The notes: generated by a model from the sequence alone, not told the origin. Shown: positions 1 to 6,625, counted from the first letter of the stretch. The stretch: 51,312 bases of DNA from Nitrosomonas mobilis (GCF_900103035.1 NZ_FMWO01000070.1:1-51312); one strand, 5' to 3'. Numbers and translations are program-made.

Positions 1-860
1 AAATCAAAACGGCGATTGAAGCGATAGGAGAATTCTGCAAGATAGCGCTGTGCATACTTGGCGTGATTGAATGCATGGTAGGTTCCGCTGAAGGCAGTCT
101 TGAGATTGCCAAGAAGCGTATTGACCCAGCGAAACTCGGCACGCTGCACAGCAGATTTGCCACTTCCCACAATATGGCGCTCATGCTGCGCGGCTGTATG
201 CGTAACCGCCCCGAAACACCCCAAACCATCAGATACGACTCGTGCAGTAGATGACAGACATTCAGCCGACCACTGTTTGAGCGCTTCATATGTAAAACCC
301 GCTACGGGAGTCAAGCGTATATAAAGTGGCTTCCCCTCGCTGTTTGTTTGTATTGCCGCTACAAATGGCGTCTTACTTGCCGCGCCCCGCCCGCGCTTTC
401 CCGGCCTTTCACCTCCCAGATAAGCATCGTCAACCTCCACGCGTCCATCCAGACGGCGTTGCTCTTCGCGCAGCAGCATGGTCTGTAACAGCTTATGCTT
501 GATCGACCATGCCGTTTTGTAACTTACCCCCAGCTGACGTTTGAGTTCCAATGCACTGACCGCATTCTTGCTTTGCGTCATCAAGTAAATGGCCAGAAAC
601 CAGGTTCTTAGCGGTAATTTAGTATTTTCAAACACGGTGCCGACAATTGAAGAACATTGGTAGCCACAATCCAGGCATTCCCATAGCTTGCGGCCGTTAT
701 GGGTACAGGAATATCGCTCCCCATCGCAGCGCAGGCATCTCCAGCCATGTGGCCACCTCGCAGCAAACAATGCTGCTTCACATTGTGCTTCCGTGCCATA
801 TTGATGCAGAAATTCATGCAGTGACAGGCCTGCCTGAAACTGAATTTTATTCATCGCCAT
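1..860 (-). CDS. IS1595-family transposase (partial, runs off window start)
   Basis: One uninterrupted frame reads leftward from about 860 through base 1, so the 3' end lies outside the window. Near the N-terminus are the paired zinc-ribbon cysteines of this family (CLRC, then CLDC about 20 residues later). Next comes a helix-turn-helix-like stretch (LGVSYKTAWSIKHKLL) and then the DDE domain opening with EVDDAYLGGE. Later motifs are VVSDGLGCF and FRWVNTLLGNLK, also typical of IS1595 transposases (DDE_Tnp_IS1595). Three ATGs lie in frame at 866, 860 and 854. AGAGGAGG sits six bases before the middle one, so I use 860. No stop or frameshift is visible, so the copy may be intact. I could not define the terminal inverted repeat; the element's end should lie between 867 and about 970. 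Confidence 0.9.
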   Translation of the reverse strand, partial: MAMNKIQFQAGLSLHEFLHQYGTEAQCEAALFAARWPHGWRCLRCDGERYSCTHNGRKLWECLDCGYQCSSIVGTVFENTKLPLRTWFLAIYLMTQSKNAVSALELKRQLGVSYKTAWSIKHKLLQTMLLREEQRRLDGRVEVDDAYLGGERPGKRGRGAASKTPFVAAIQTNSEGKPLYIRLTPVAGFTYEALKQWSAECLSSTARVVSDGLGCFGAVTHTAAQHERHIVGSGKSAVQRAEFRWVNTLLGNLKTAFSGTYHAFNHAKYAQRYLAEFSYRFNRRFD

Positions 861-973
861 TGCCATCCTCCTCTGATTTTGCTACGTTTCTTCGCAATTT
901 GTAGATTTTACAAGATTTCTGAGAGAAGTAACTAATCAGGAAGCCATTTACCATGAGAACTAAATTTTAAAAA

Positions 974-1354
974 ATGAAAAATTCAGCAAAAACAGTAGTA
1001 GAAAAAATGTTCTCCGCATTTAGTAGTGGCGATGTAGAGAAATTCGTCGCAACAGTTTCCAATGACACCGTTTGGATTTATCACGGAACGCAAATTATTC
1101 CGGCAGGAACTTTTGAAAAGAAGGAAGGCGTAAGGACATTTTTCACCAATATTCTCGAAAGAACTGAAATCATCAACTTTGAGCCACAACAATATATCGT
1201 TGAAGGAAATATGGTGGTTGTGTTAGGCCGAGAACATCAAAAAGTAAAACGCTCAGGAAGGGAACTGAAGCAAAAATGGGTTCAGATATATACCGTGGAA
1301 AACGATCTGATTACAAAAATGGAAGAGTTTGCAACTTCGGAAGAAGTAGAATAA
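974..1354 (+). CDS. SnoaL-like / NTF2-fold family protein
   Basis: This 126-aa protein has the alternating helix and cone-shaped beta-sheet pattern of the SnoaL/NTF2 superfamily. The N-terminal helix (VVEKMFSAFSSGDVEKFVATV) leads into a TVWIYHG strand, and the C-terminal half holds the usual strands (GNMVVVLGRE, WVQIYTVENDLITKMEEF). Members include small isomerases, hydrolases and many ligand-binding proteins, so the substrate cannot be called. No clear Shine-Dalgarno precedes the ATG. The gene sits between an IS1595 copy and degraded integron DNA. A 7-bp core-like motif, GTTAGGC, lies 50 bases downstream (1405-1411). Single NTF2-fold genes are common integron cassettes, so a cassette origin is plausible, but I could not find a paired attC. 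Confidence 0.7.
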   Translation: MKNSAKTVVEKMFSAFSSGDVEKFVATVSNDTVWIYHGTQIIPAGTFEKKEGVRTFFTNILERTEIINFEPQQYIVEGNMVVVLGREHQKVKRSGRELKQKWVQIYTVENDLITKMEEFATSEEVE

Positions 1355-1541
1355 ATCACGCTATAGTAATTAAAATTGATCCCAAAGCATTTTTAACTAT
1401 CTTTGTTAGGCGAATGTTGCATTTCCAATTTGACCTGAAGCAGCTTACTTGATGACCTTTGTTCGTCGCTCCTTTGGGAACCGAATGAAGTCAGGATCGA
1501 GGAATACCAGAAGATCGATCAGTGCGTTTTGATATGGTCTA
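1355..1541. other. Intergenic stretch, degraded cassette DNA
   Basis: No convincing gene. It contains an isolated core-site-like heptamer (GTTAGGC, 1405-1411, plus strand) without a matching partner. The rest is probably the worn-down far end of the left cassette array. Confidence 0.4.
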
Positions 1542-1829
1542 TTAGACTATATCATCGCGCTTTTGCGGTGTCCCGCTTGAGCGCCGGGTTGGGCGTGACT
1601 GTGACTTGAAGCCCTTAAAGGTGCAGTAGCCAAAAATAAATGCGAGGACACAACTTAATGAAGCCAAAAGCCATTCGTGGCCGGGGAAGTACCAACGATT
1701 TGGTGATAGAGGCACAAGACCGCTAATGGAAACGATACCAAGAACGACACAGAGCAAAGCCAGAGCTGCGCTTGAACGCGGTCGCTTAACAAAGAGCTCT
1801 AGTGATGACCGTAGAAACATATATTTCAT
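1542..1829 (-). CDS. Small membrane protein in an integron cassette
   Basis: From the ATG at 1829 this encodes 95 aa with two strongly hydrophobic segments (around ALALLCVVLGIVSISGLVPL and LLASLSCVLAFIFGYCTF), so an inner-membrane protein is likely; its function is unknown. A longer reading from a TTG at 1859 would begin inside the core site and is less likely. The cassette layout is direct: core site GTTGGGC lies at 1860-1854 on the coding strand, and its exact complement GCCCAAC recurs at 1594-1588. The last 15 or so codons (RPTRRSSGTPQKR) are therefore translated from attC sequence, a familiar feature of cassette genes whose stop codon lies in or beyond attC. The gene may have lost its native stop when the attC was damaged. 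Confidence 0.6.
   Translation of the reverse strand: MKYMFLRSSLELFVKRPRSSAALALLCVVLGIVSISGLVPLSPNRWYFPGHEWLLASLSCVLAFIFGYCTFKGFKSQSRPTRRSSGTPQKRDDIV
1560..1594 (-). other. attC remnant (left half only)
   Basis: Reading the minus strand, GCCCAAC is followed by CCGGCGCTCAAGCGGGAC, a typical attC R''-L'' arm. The complementary right arm and closing GTTRRRY expected within about 60-130 bases are absent. This half-site ends the membrane-protein cassette and is probably inactive. Confidence 0.6.
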
Positions 1830-1853
1830 AACAGCAAATTGTAAATACGTTAC

Positions 1854-1860
1854 GCCCAAC
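1854..1860 (-). other. attI: attI/cassette core site (GTTGGGC), left unit
   Basis: GTTGGGC on the minus strand matches the GTTRRRY core. It lies exactly where homology between the two integrase-remnant units ends and cassette DNA starts. That is what an attI-cassette junction should look like. Confidence 0.65.
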
Positions 1861-1994
1861 GTAATATATACGACATTTCCTGTCTGATAAAGTCGATAAT
1901 CATTTTTATAATCATATACTAACTATCTATATTATTGTTAAACGCATTTAATGTTATAACAACCTGACAAATCGTGTAGACAAATACGACGTAA

Positions 1995-2225
1995 TCATCT
2001 GCCAAAAAACTGTTGGATCAGTTGCGCGATAAAGTTCGTTTCAAATGCTATAGTCTGAGTACAGAAAGTACCTATATTTCATGGATCAAGCAATTTATTA
2101 TTTTTAAAGATGAGCGTCATCCAACGGAGATGGGTGCTGCTGAGGTTGAGAAGTTTCTGACTTATCTGGTTACCCGACGTCATGTTTCCAGTCCCACCCA
2201 GAATCAGGCGTTGTCGGCAATTTAA
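1995..2225 (+). pseudogene. intI: Integron integrase remnant (N-terminal part), copy 1
   Basis: The frame encodes the N-terminal SAM-like DNA-binding domain of IntI tyrosine recombinases. Recognisable stretches are LLDQLRDKVRFKCYSLSTES, YISWIKQFIIF, ERHPTEMGAAEVEKFLTYL and STQNQALSAI-type sequence (here SPTQNQALSAI). A full IntI has about 320-340 residues; this frame ends after about 70, where a MITE begins. The catalytic domain with its R-H-R-Y residues is missing. There is no convincing start: an in-frame TAA lies at 1992-1994 and only a TTG follows at 2013. It is divergent from the cassette at its left, as intI is in integrons. Confidence 0.85.
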
Positions 2226-2375
2226 AAAAAGGCGACGCCATCCTATATTATTCTTTCTCGCTGGTTTCCTCGCTGCGTGATGTGATAGGGTAGCCCGGCA
2301 AACACAGTTTTGCTTAGTCTTTGCATTCATGGATTGTGACTGAATCCAATAAGAAAGAGTAGCGCCCCCTTTTTT
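2226..2375. mobile_element. MITE-like element, copy A
   Basis: A 150-base non-coding element with imperfect terminal inverted repeats (left AAAAAGGCGACGCCA, right end TAGCGCCCCCTTTTT). The interior is shared with copies B (4588-4795) and C (6626-6775). It ends the integrase frame at the same codon as copy C. It carries no transposase, so it would need one supplied in trans. Confidence 0.75.
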
Positions 2376-2539
2376 GCTCCTTCTTTTTTACTAACTCCTA
2401 AAACTTGGCGGATTTATGTGCCTAAATTTGGGAGACTTAGATCTAGTTATAACTCGTAAAATCACAGGCTCATCAACTTTACGTCAGGTGCTCGAATAGC
2501 CTTTCTGTTTCGAAATTTAATATACCAAAGAGACAAATA

Positions 2540-3664
2540 ATGAAAAAATTAATCATGTGTTTTGCTTTCTGTCTCATGTCATTTTCATCGGTTTCGTATG
2601 CTGATGAGGGAGCATCATCTTATATTGCTAATGTAGGCATCCAGTCAAACTTAAAAGGCCTGGAGAGAATACAACAGGAATTAGTTGCGCCGCCCTTTTT
2701 ACCGAAGCATCAACAAGCTTATTCCGGGAAGTCTCGAATCATCGAAATGGAAATGGTGATTGAGGAAAAAGAGATAGAAATTGAACCAAATGTTTTTGTT
2801 CAAGCGATGACTTTTAATGGTACGAATCCTGGTCCAATGATGGTGGTGCATGAGGGTGATTATGTTGAGTTAACTCTTAAAAACCCTAGTACAAACACGC
2901 TTTTACATAATATTGATTTTCATGCCTCAACGGGAGCGCTAGGCGGTGGTGCGTTAACCATGGTGTCTCCAGGAGAGCAAGTCACATTACGCTTTAAAGC
3001 TGATAAGCCTGGTACTTATGTTTATCACTGCGCGCCAGGAGGAATTATGATTCCTTATCATGTTGTTTCAGGTATGTATGGTGCGCTAATGATATTACCA
3101 AAAGATGGCTTAAAAGATCATAAGGGAAATAAAGTTATTTATGACAGGGCTTATTATATTGGTGAACAGGGCTGGTACATTCCAAAGGACCAAAATGGAA
3201 ACTACAAACGATATTCAAATGCAATAGAGCCTTATGCTGATACTTTAACCGTTATGCGCGGGCTTGTTCCGACACATGTAACTTACAACGGAAAAAAAGG
3301 TGCGTTAACTGGTGAAAATGCGATGAAGGCTACGGTTGGTGAAACCGTCTTGTTTATTCATTCGCAGGCTAATGAAGATTCTCGTATCCATTTAATAGGG
3401 GGACATGGTGATTTAGTTTGGCCTGGTGGCTCTTTTATGAATACACCAACGGTCGACAGAGAAACTTGGCATGTCAATGGCGGTGAGGCAGTAGCAGCTA
3501 TTTACACATTTAAGCAGCCAGGTCTTTATGCTTATCTCAATCATGATTTGATTCAAGCGTTTATGCTTGGCGGCGAAGCCCATGTGGAAGTAAATGGCAA
3601 ATGGAATAATGACTTAATGGAGCAGGTTTCAAAGCCCGGCCCTATTAAGACTAAAACTAATTGA
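2540..3664 (+). CDS. nirK: Copper-containing nitrite reductase (NO-forming)
   Basis: NirK reduces nitrite to nitric oxide in the periplasm. The 374-aa product starts with a signal peptide (about residues 1-21, cut after SYA) and contains two cupredoxin domains. All metal ligands appear present: HNIDFHA supplies one type-1 His, the active-site Asp and a type-2 His. YHCAPGGIMIPYHVVSGM supplies the type-2 His and the type-1 Cys, His and Met. HLIGGHGD holds the catalytic His, and YLNHDLIQAF a third-copper-ligand-type His from the second domain. The Cys-to-His spacing (nine residues between) is one longer than in Achromobacter-type enzymes. In ammonia oxidisers NirK takes part in NO/N2O production and nitrite tolerance. 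It stands alone here, reads against the cassette array, and looks more AT-rich than its neighbours. I saw no clear FNR or NsrR box in the 165 bases upstream. Confidence 0.95.
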   Translation: MKKLIMCFAFCLMSFSSVSYADEGASSYIANVGIQSNLKGLERIQQELVAPPFLPKHQQAYSGKSRIIEMEMVIEEKEIEIEPNVFVQAMTFNGTNPGPMMVVHEGDYVELTLKNPSTNTLLHNIDFHASTGALGGGALTMVSPGEQVTLRFKADKPGTYVYHCAPGGIMIPYHVVSGMYGALMILPKDGLKDHKGNKVIYDRAYYIGEQGWYIPKDQNGNYKRYSNAIEPYADTLTVMRGLVPTHVTYNGKKGALTGENAMKATVGETVLFIHSQANEDSRIHLIGGHGDLVWPGGSFMNTPTVDRETWHVNGGEAVAAIYTFKQPGLYAYLNHDLIQAFMLGGEAHVEVNGKWNNDLMEQVSKPGPIKTKTN

Positions 3665-3791
3665 TAGATCTAACAAATTCGTCTTTTACGATTTGATGCT
3701 TTTTCATCCATTGCTTTACGTCTTGAACTGTAAATGGCTGACTTAATGAGCCATTTTCAACTGCCTCATAGATTTGTTTGATTAGTGGCAT
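3657..3791 (-). CDS. Small cassette gene, probably 3'-truncated (44 aa)
   Basis: ATG at 3791 is preceded by AGAGGAA at good spacing. The 44-aa product begins MPLIKQIYEAVENG and continues with a short helix-rich sequence (VQDVKQWMKKHQIVKDEF). I recall similar openings from hypothetical proteins of about 70-80 residues, so this one is probably cut short; that comparison is from memory. It starts 34 bases inside core site GTTAGGC (3832-3826), as a first gene in a cassette would. Its stop codon overlaps the end of nirK on the other strand. No attC follows, so the cassette was broken where the nirK segment joins. Function unknown. Confidence 0.5.
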   Translation of the reverse strand: MPLIKQIYEAVENGSLSQPFTVQDVKQWMKKHQIVKDEFVRSIN

Positions 3792-3825
3792 ATTTCCTCT
3801 CTGGTAATGTGTCGATGTTTTTCGT

Positions 3826-3922
3826 GCCTAACGCTTCGCGTAACCGGCTGCCCGAAGCTGCATAGCGGGGCGACGCAACGCAACGCAGCTTTAGGCGCTC
3901 CGAGTTGACGCAATTGTTATGT
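3826..3922 (-). other. attC: attC recombination site of the vapBC cassette
   Basis: Read on the minus strand, the site opens with ACATAACAATTGCGTCAACT and closes with GCGAAGCGTTAGGC. Start and end resemble those of aadA-type attC sites (…AACAATT…CAA… and …CAAGCGTTAG…). R'' is ACATAAC (3922-3916) and R' is GTTAGGC (3832-3826); total length is 97 bases. The ACATAAC arm is the exact complement of the GTTATGT that opens this cassette at 4566-4560, as cassette biology requires. This orientation agrees with attI lying to the right. Confidence 0.75.
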
Positions 3923-3933
3923 GTATGTACACT
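3905..3933 (+). promoter_or_regulatory. Likely vapBC promoter, -35 inside attC, with inverted repeat
   Basis: TTGACG (3905-3910), 17 bases, then TACACT (3928-3933) fits a sigma-70 promoter; its -35 lies within the attC. GTGTAT (3921-3926) and ATACAC (3941-3946) form an inverted repeat over the presumed start, a plausible VapB/VapBC operator. A ribosome binding site GGAG follows at 3963-3966, nine bases before vapB. Confidence 0.5.
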
Positions 3934-3975
3934 TAGTTTTATACACATTGACAATCCTTCCAGGAGTTAAACCCT

Positions 3976-4170
3976 ATGCGTACTAATATCGAAATTGATG
4001 ACAAACTAATGAACGATGCGCTCAAAGCGACTGGTTTGCAGACCAAGAAAGAGGCAGTAGAGCTTGGCCTTAAAACACTGATAAAATTAAAAAAACAAGA
4101 AGGAATTAAACGATTTAGAGGGAAGCTACAATGGTCTGGTAATCTTGATGAGATGCGAAGCGATTCATGA
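3976..4170 (+). CDS. vapB: VapB-type antitoxin
   Basis: The 64-aa product has the short N-terminal strand and two helices of a ribbon-helix-helix antitoxin (MRTNIEIDDKLMNDALKATG, then KKEAVELGLKTLIKL). Its tail (WSGNLDEMRSDS) is of the toxin-binding kind seen in VapB/DUF2191 proteins. It should neutralise the adjacent PIN toxin and repress its own promoter. Its stop overlaps the vapC start in ATGA (4167-4170), so the two are translationally coupled. In the cassette the pair reads against the array direction, as is common for toxin-antitoxin cassettes that carry their own promoter. Confidence 0.88.
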   Translation: MRTNIEIDDKLMNDALKATGLQTKKEAVELGLKTLIKLKKQEGIKRFRGKLQWSGNLDEMRSDS

Positions 4171-4565
4171 TTTTGGTTGATTCCAGCGTTTGGATTGACT
4201 ACTTCGGTGGCAACGGCTCTCCGGAAGCTGATTTTCTGGACGGGATGCTGGGAGTTGGCACCGTTGCAATAGGAGATTTGATTCTTGCTGAAGTTCTCCA
4301 GGGCTTTAGGCATGACAAGGACTACAAAACCGCCAGGCACTTGCTGGGTGAGCTGACGATCTTCGAATTGCTCGGTACAAAAATGGCAGAGAAGAGCGCG
4401 AATAATTTTCGCAAGCTACGTAAAAAAGGAATTACTATCAGAAAGACCGCCGATGCAATAATTGCATCGTTTTGCATTGAGCATAACCTCCCCTTACTCT
4501 TTTCAGATAAAGATTTCAAACCTTTTGTAGAACACCTCGGCTTGCGTAATGCAATTTACACATAA
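4167..4565 (+). CDS. vapC: VapC-type PIN-domain toxin (ribonuclease)
   Basis: A 132-aa PIN-domain protein. Acidic catalytic positions are visible: ILVDSSVWIDYF at the start, AEVLQGF in the middle and TADAIIASFC plus LLFSDKDF in the last third. VapC toxins are Mg-dependent endoribonucleases, often cutting initiator tRNA or rRNA; the target here is unknown. Length and motifs look complete. The stop codon lies within the 7-bp core site ACATAAC/GTTATGT (4560-4566) that opens the cassette on the other strand, so the gene fills its cassette to the last base. Such pairs stabilise arrays against cassette loss. Confidence 0.9.
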   Translation: MILVDSSVWIDYFGGNGSPEADFLDGMLGVGTVAIGDLILAEVLQGFRHDKDYKTARHLLGELTIFELLGTKMAEKSANNFRKLRKKGITIRKTADAIIASFCIEHNLPLLFSDKDFKPFVEHLGLRNAIYT

Positions 4566-4810
4566 CGTAATGTACTCTTTGTTTTTTAAAAAGAGGACGC
4601 TACCTTATATTATTCTTTCTCGCTGCGTGATGTGATGCGGTATCCCGGCAAATACAGTTCTGCTTAGTCTTGGCATTCATTGATTGTGTACTGCTTGTTC
4701 ATAAAATTTTGGTTTCTATGTAACACAAGCATTTGTATTTATTTATAAATAAAGAGTATAACTGAATTCAATAAAAAAGAGGGTGTCCACTTTTTCCGCT
4801 GTTGTTGTAT
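4560..4810 (-). other. attC: attC of the two-gene cassette, split by MITE B
   Basis: On the minus strand the arm ATACAAC (4810-4804) follows the last cassette gene by two bases. It nearly complements the GTTGTAC core that opens the cassette at 6273-6267. The closing arm GTTATGT lies at 4566-4560. Between them is a 208-base MITE (4795-4588) plus short attC flanks. The site should be unable to fold normally. Confidence 0.6.
4588..4795. mobile_element. MITE-like element, copy B
   Basis: It shares the left end AAAAAGAGGACGCTA and the interior with copies A and C. Compared with them it lacks about a dozen bases after TTCTTTCTCGC and has about 70 extra AT-rich bases before the right end. The right inverted repeat is degraded (…GTGTCCACTTTTT). 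It lies inside an attC site. Confidence 0.7.
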
Positions 4811-4812
4811 CG

Positions 4813-5304
4813 TTATTCATCGGCATCATTTATAAAGTTAAACCAATCATTCAAGCTTGACTTTATAAGAATGAGAGAAACAATCAAAATAGATAGTGCA
4901 AAAAATGAAAGCCACAATGAACCAAGAGTAAGCCAGTAATTTCCAAACAAACCAATAGTTAACTGTGCAACAGCGGCAATTATTGTTGAAAGAACTGACC
5001 AAAACAAAAAGTCACTTAAGTTCTTCAAGGGGTCATAGAGTCTTAATGAAGGGTCCAGTTCCTTTTGAGCTCTAAATATTTTTCTATATTCAGCATGGTC
5101 ATAGACATTTTCCTTCAATTTTATCAATATGAAGGTTTTGAGCGACAGCAGAAAACCTCCAACAGTTAAAAACCCAGCAAATAAATTACCTCTTAAGTGT
5201 TGCTCATAAAATAACACGAGTTCGCTCTTGTCGATCGCTAGCCACTCAATGCATGCCACAGAGAGAGTGGCCAAAAGAGCGCATATGAGTAGCCTTAAAG
5301 TCAT
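4813..5304 (-). CDS. Four-helix membrane protein, second gene of a two-gene cassette
   Basis: A 163-aa product with four predicted membrane helices, roughly residues 3-24, 40-62, 97-120 and 124-148. A charged cytoplasmic-type loop (about 63-95, including HAEYRKIFRAQKELD) separates helices 2 and 3. I do not recognise a named family. Its ATG overlaps the stop of the 310-aa gene (ATGA, 5304-5301), so the two are made together and probably work together. A soluble protein coupled to a small multi-helix membrane protein is an arrangement used by several phage-defence and abortive-infection modules (Kiwa has components of similar size, in the other order). That comparison is only architectural. The cassette's attC starts two bases after the stop codon. 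Confidence 0.75.
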   Translation of the reverse strand: MTLRLLICALLATLSVACIEWLAIDKSELVLFYEQHLRGNLFAGFLTVGGFLLSLKTFILIKLKENVYDHAEYRKIFRAQKELDPSLRLYDPLKNLSDFLFWSVLSTIIAAVAQLTIGLFGNYWLTLGSLWLSFFALSILIVSLILIKSSLNDWFNFINDADE

Positions 5305-6233
5305 TTGATCTTCGCCTTAAAAATAGACGAATGATTCTGGCAAACCTCTCTCAAGTTTTTAATGATCCAGCTACTCTGAAAGCTCAAGACATCTAGATTA
5401 TTGATGTGCTCAGCGACCTCATCGTAGCCAAATTCGCCGAAGTTATCCGGGTTATTTTGAATTTTTATTATTCGATCCAGGCCATCTTCATCAACGCCAA
5501 AAACGCGACCCGAATCAGTCTTAGATCTATTTACGGCAGACACAATAAGATCTATCAAACTTGAGGGAGAAAACTTTTTCCCAAAAGAGAACTTTCTCTT
5601 TTGCTTTATAACAAATCCGGAGAGTTGACCAAACTCTTTTGAGTCAGGCTCAAGATATGAGAGGTCGACCTCTAACGCCTTAATGTGCTCCAGCTCCTTT
5701 AAAACGCTAGCTAGTTTTTCCTTTCTTATGAGCAGTTGCCATTTAAAAAAACCTTTGAACTCTTTGTTCGCCATCTTTTCAGCTTTATCTGCGTTCTTTT
5801 TACCAGCGATGAGATCATTTTTCTTTTGCTCTCGCTTTTGCCCTTTAAGCTCGTTGAAACGCTTTTTTATGAGATTCATGCCCTGCCCGATGCTGCAGGA
5901 CTGGTGGTAGTGTTGGTAGAGACCGACTCCTGATTCTTTATTTATTATGAAGAAGTTAAATTCCATAATATTCGAGTTTCGATCCAACTTGTTCACCTGT
6001 ACCTTAAATGAGCTACCGGCTTCTCTTAACTCGCAGAACGTTCTTTGACTCTTAACTGTCACGATCAAACCAAGGTAATACTCACCATCCGATTCAGTAT
6101 CAACAAACAGAAAGCGTCCAGCTTCATCAAAACTTTCATAGTTCGTAGCCTGCTTGGCCAGCGCCTTCATAACCTCTTCTACTGAGATTGCTTTCGGCGC
6201 TTCCACTGAGAAACCTAAAAATCGTACAAACAC
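5301..6233 (-). CDS. Conserved-looking 310-aa protein, first gene of a two-gene cassette
   Basis: This soluble 310-aa protein has no signal peptide or membrane segment. The N-terminal 115 residues look beta-rich (for example GRFLFVDTESDGEYYLGLIV and MEFNFFIINKESGVGLYQ) and contain a His/Tyr-rich YQHYHQSC. The middle (about 125-165) is very basic and helical (KRFNELKGQKREQKKND). The C-terminal 100 residues are mostly helical, with an acidic GVDEDGLDRIIKI. A nucleic-acid-binding or sensor role is possible but not shown. It is the first cassette after the attI-like core GTTGTAC at 6273-6267, the best-expressed position in an integron. It is coupled by ATGA to the membrane gene. I could not assign it to a known domain family. 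Confidence 0.75.
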   Translation of the reverse strand: MFVRFLGFSVEAPKAISVEEVMKALAKQATNYESFDEAGRFLFVDTESDGEYYLGLIVTVKSQRTFCELREAGSSFKVQVNKLDRNSNIMEFNFFIINKESGVGLYQHYHQSCSIGQGMNLIKKRFNELKGQKREQKKNDLIAGKKNADKAEKMANKEFKGFFKWQLLIRKEKLASVLKELEHIKALEVDLSYLEPDSKEFGQLSGFVIKQKRKFSFGKKFSPSSLIDLIVSAVNRSKTDSGRVFGVDEDGLDRIIKIQNNPDNFGEFGYDEVAEHINNLDVLSFQSSWIIKNLREVCQNHSSIFKAKIK

Positions 6234-6266
6234 AAAATCTCCAAAAATCAGGCTACATATTTATCG

Positions 6267-6273
6267 GTACAAC
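6267..6273 (-). other. attI: attI/cassette core site (GTTGTAC), right unit
   Basis: GTTGTAC on the minus strand lies where the repeat homology with 1861-2375 begins. It is mirrored by ATACAAC at the far end of the two-gene cassette. I read it as the attI-cassette junction of the right integron. Confidence 0.6.
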
Positions 6274-6397
6274 GCAATATATATGACATTTCCTGTCTGA
6301 TAAAGCCGATAAATAGCCTTATAATCATATAGATGCCACATATACTATTGTTAAACATGCTTAATGTTATAACAATCAGACAAATACGACACAATCA

Positions 6398-6625
6398 TCT
6401 GCCAGAAAACTATTGGATCAAGTGCGTGATAGAATTCGTTTCAAACACAATAGCCTGAGTACAGAAAGTACCTGTATTTCATGGATCAAGCAATTTATTA
6501 TTTTTAATGATGAGCGTCATCCAACGGAGATGGGTACTGCTAAGGTTGAGAGGTTTCTGACCTATCTAGCTACCCGACGTCATGCTTCCAGTTCTACCCA
6601 GAATCAGGTGTTGTCGGCAATTTAG
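6398..6625 (+). pseudogene. intI: Integron integrase remnant (N-terminal part), copy 2
   Basis: Same N-terminal IntI domain as copy 1: LLDQVRDRIRFKHNSLSTES, CISWIKQFIIF, ERHPTEMGTAKVERFLTYL, then STQNQVLSAI. It stops at the MITE after about 70 codons, so the whole catalytic domain is missing. No good start codon is visible; TTG at 6413 is the first candidate. It keeps the intI-attI-cassette geometry, reading away from the array. Nothing after the MITE resembles the missing two-thirds of the gene, so the 3' part was lost and not merely interrupted. Confidence 0.85.

Larger units (their letters stand above)
1861..2375 (+). repeat. Direct repeat copy 1: attI region + intI remnant + MITE
   Basis: About 515 bases align over nearly their full length with 6274-6775, with scattered substitutions and small indels (about nine in ten positions agree by eye). 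The unit contains a non-coding attI-like leader, the first 70 or so codons of an integron integrase, and a terminal MITE-like element. The alignment begins directly after a core site in both copies. The pair brackets about 3.9 kb carrying nirK, vapBC and the two-gene cassette, so recombination between them could delete or amplify that DNA. Confidence 0.85.

Noticed and set aside
608..817. Open frame on the minus strand inside the left transposase
   Set aside because: It is an out-of-frame shadow of the intact IS1595 transposase, which has the zinc-ribbon and DDE motifs.
2079..2330. Minus-strand open frame across intI remnant and MITE A
   Set aside because: It spans two unrelated elements and has no recognisable protein features.
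3826..3922. Reading the attC in plus orientation, which would make nirK its cassette gene
   Set aside because: The arm sequences after ACATAAC and before GTTAGGC on the minus strand match attC form better, and the matching core at 4566-4560 and both attI sites require the minus orientation.
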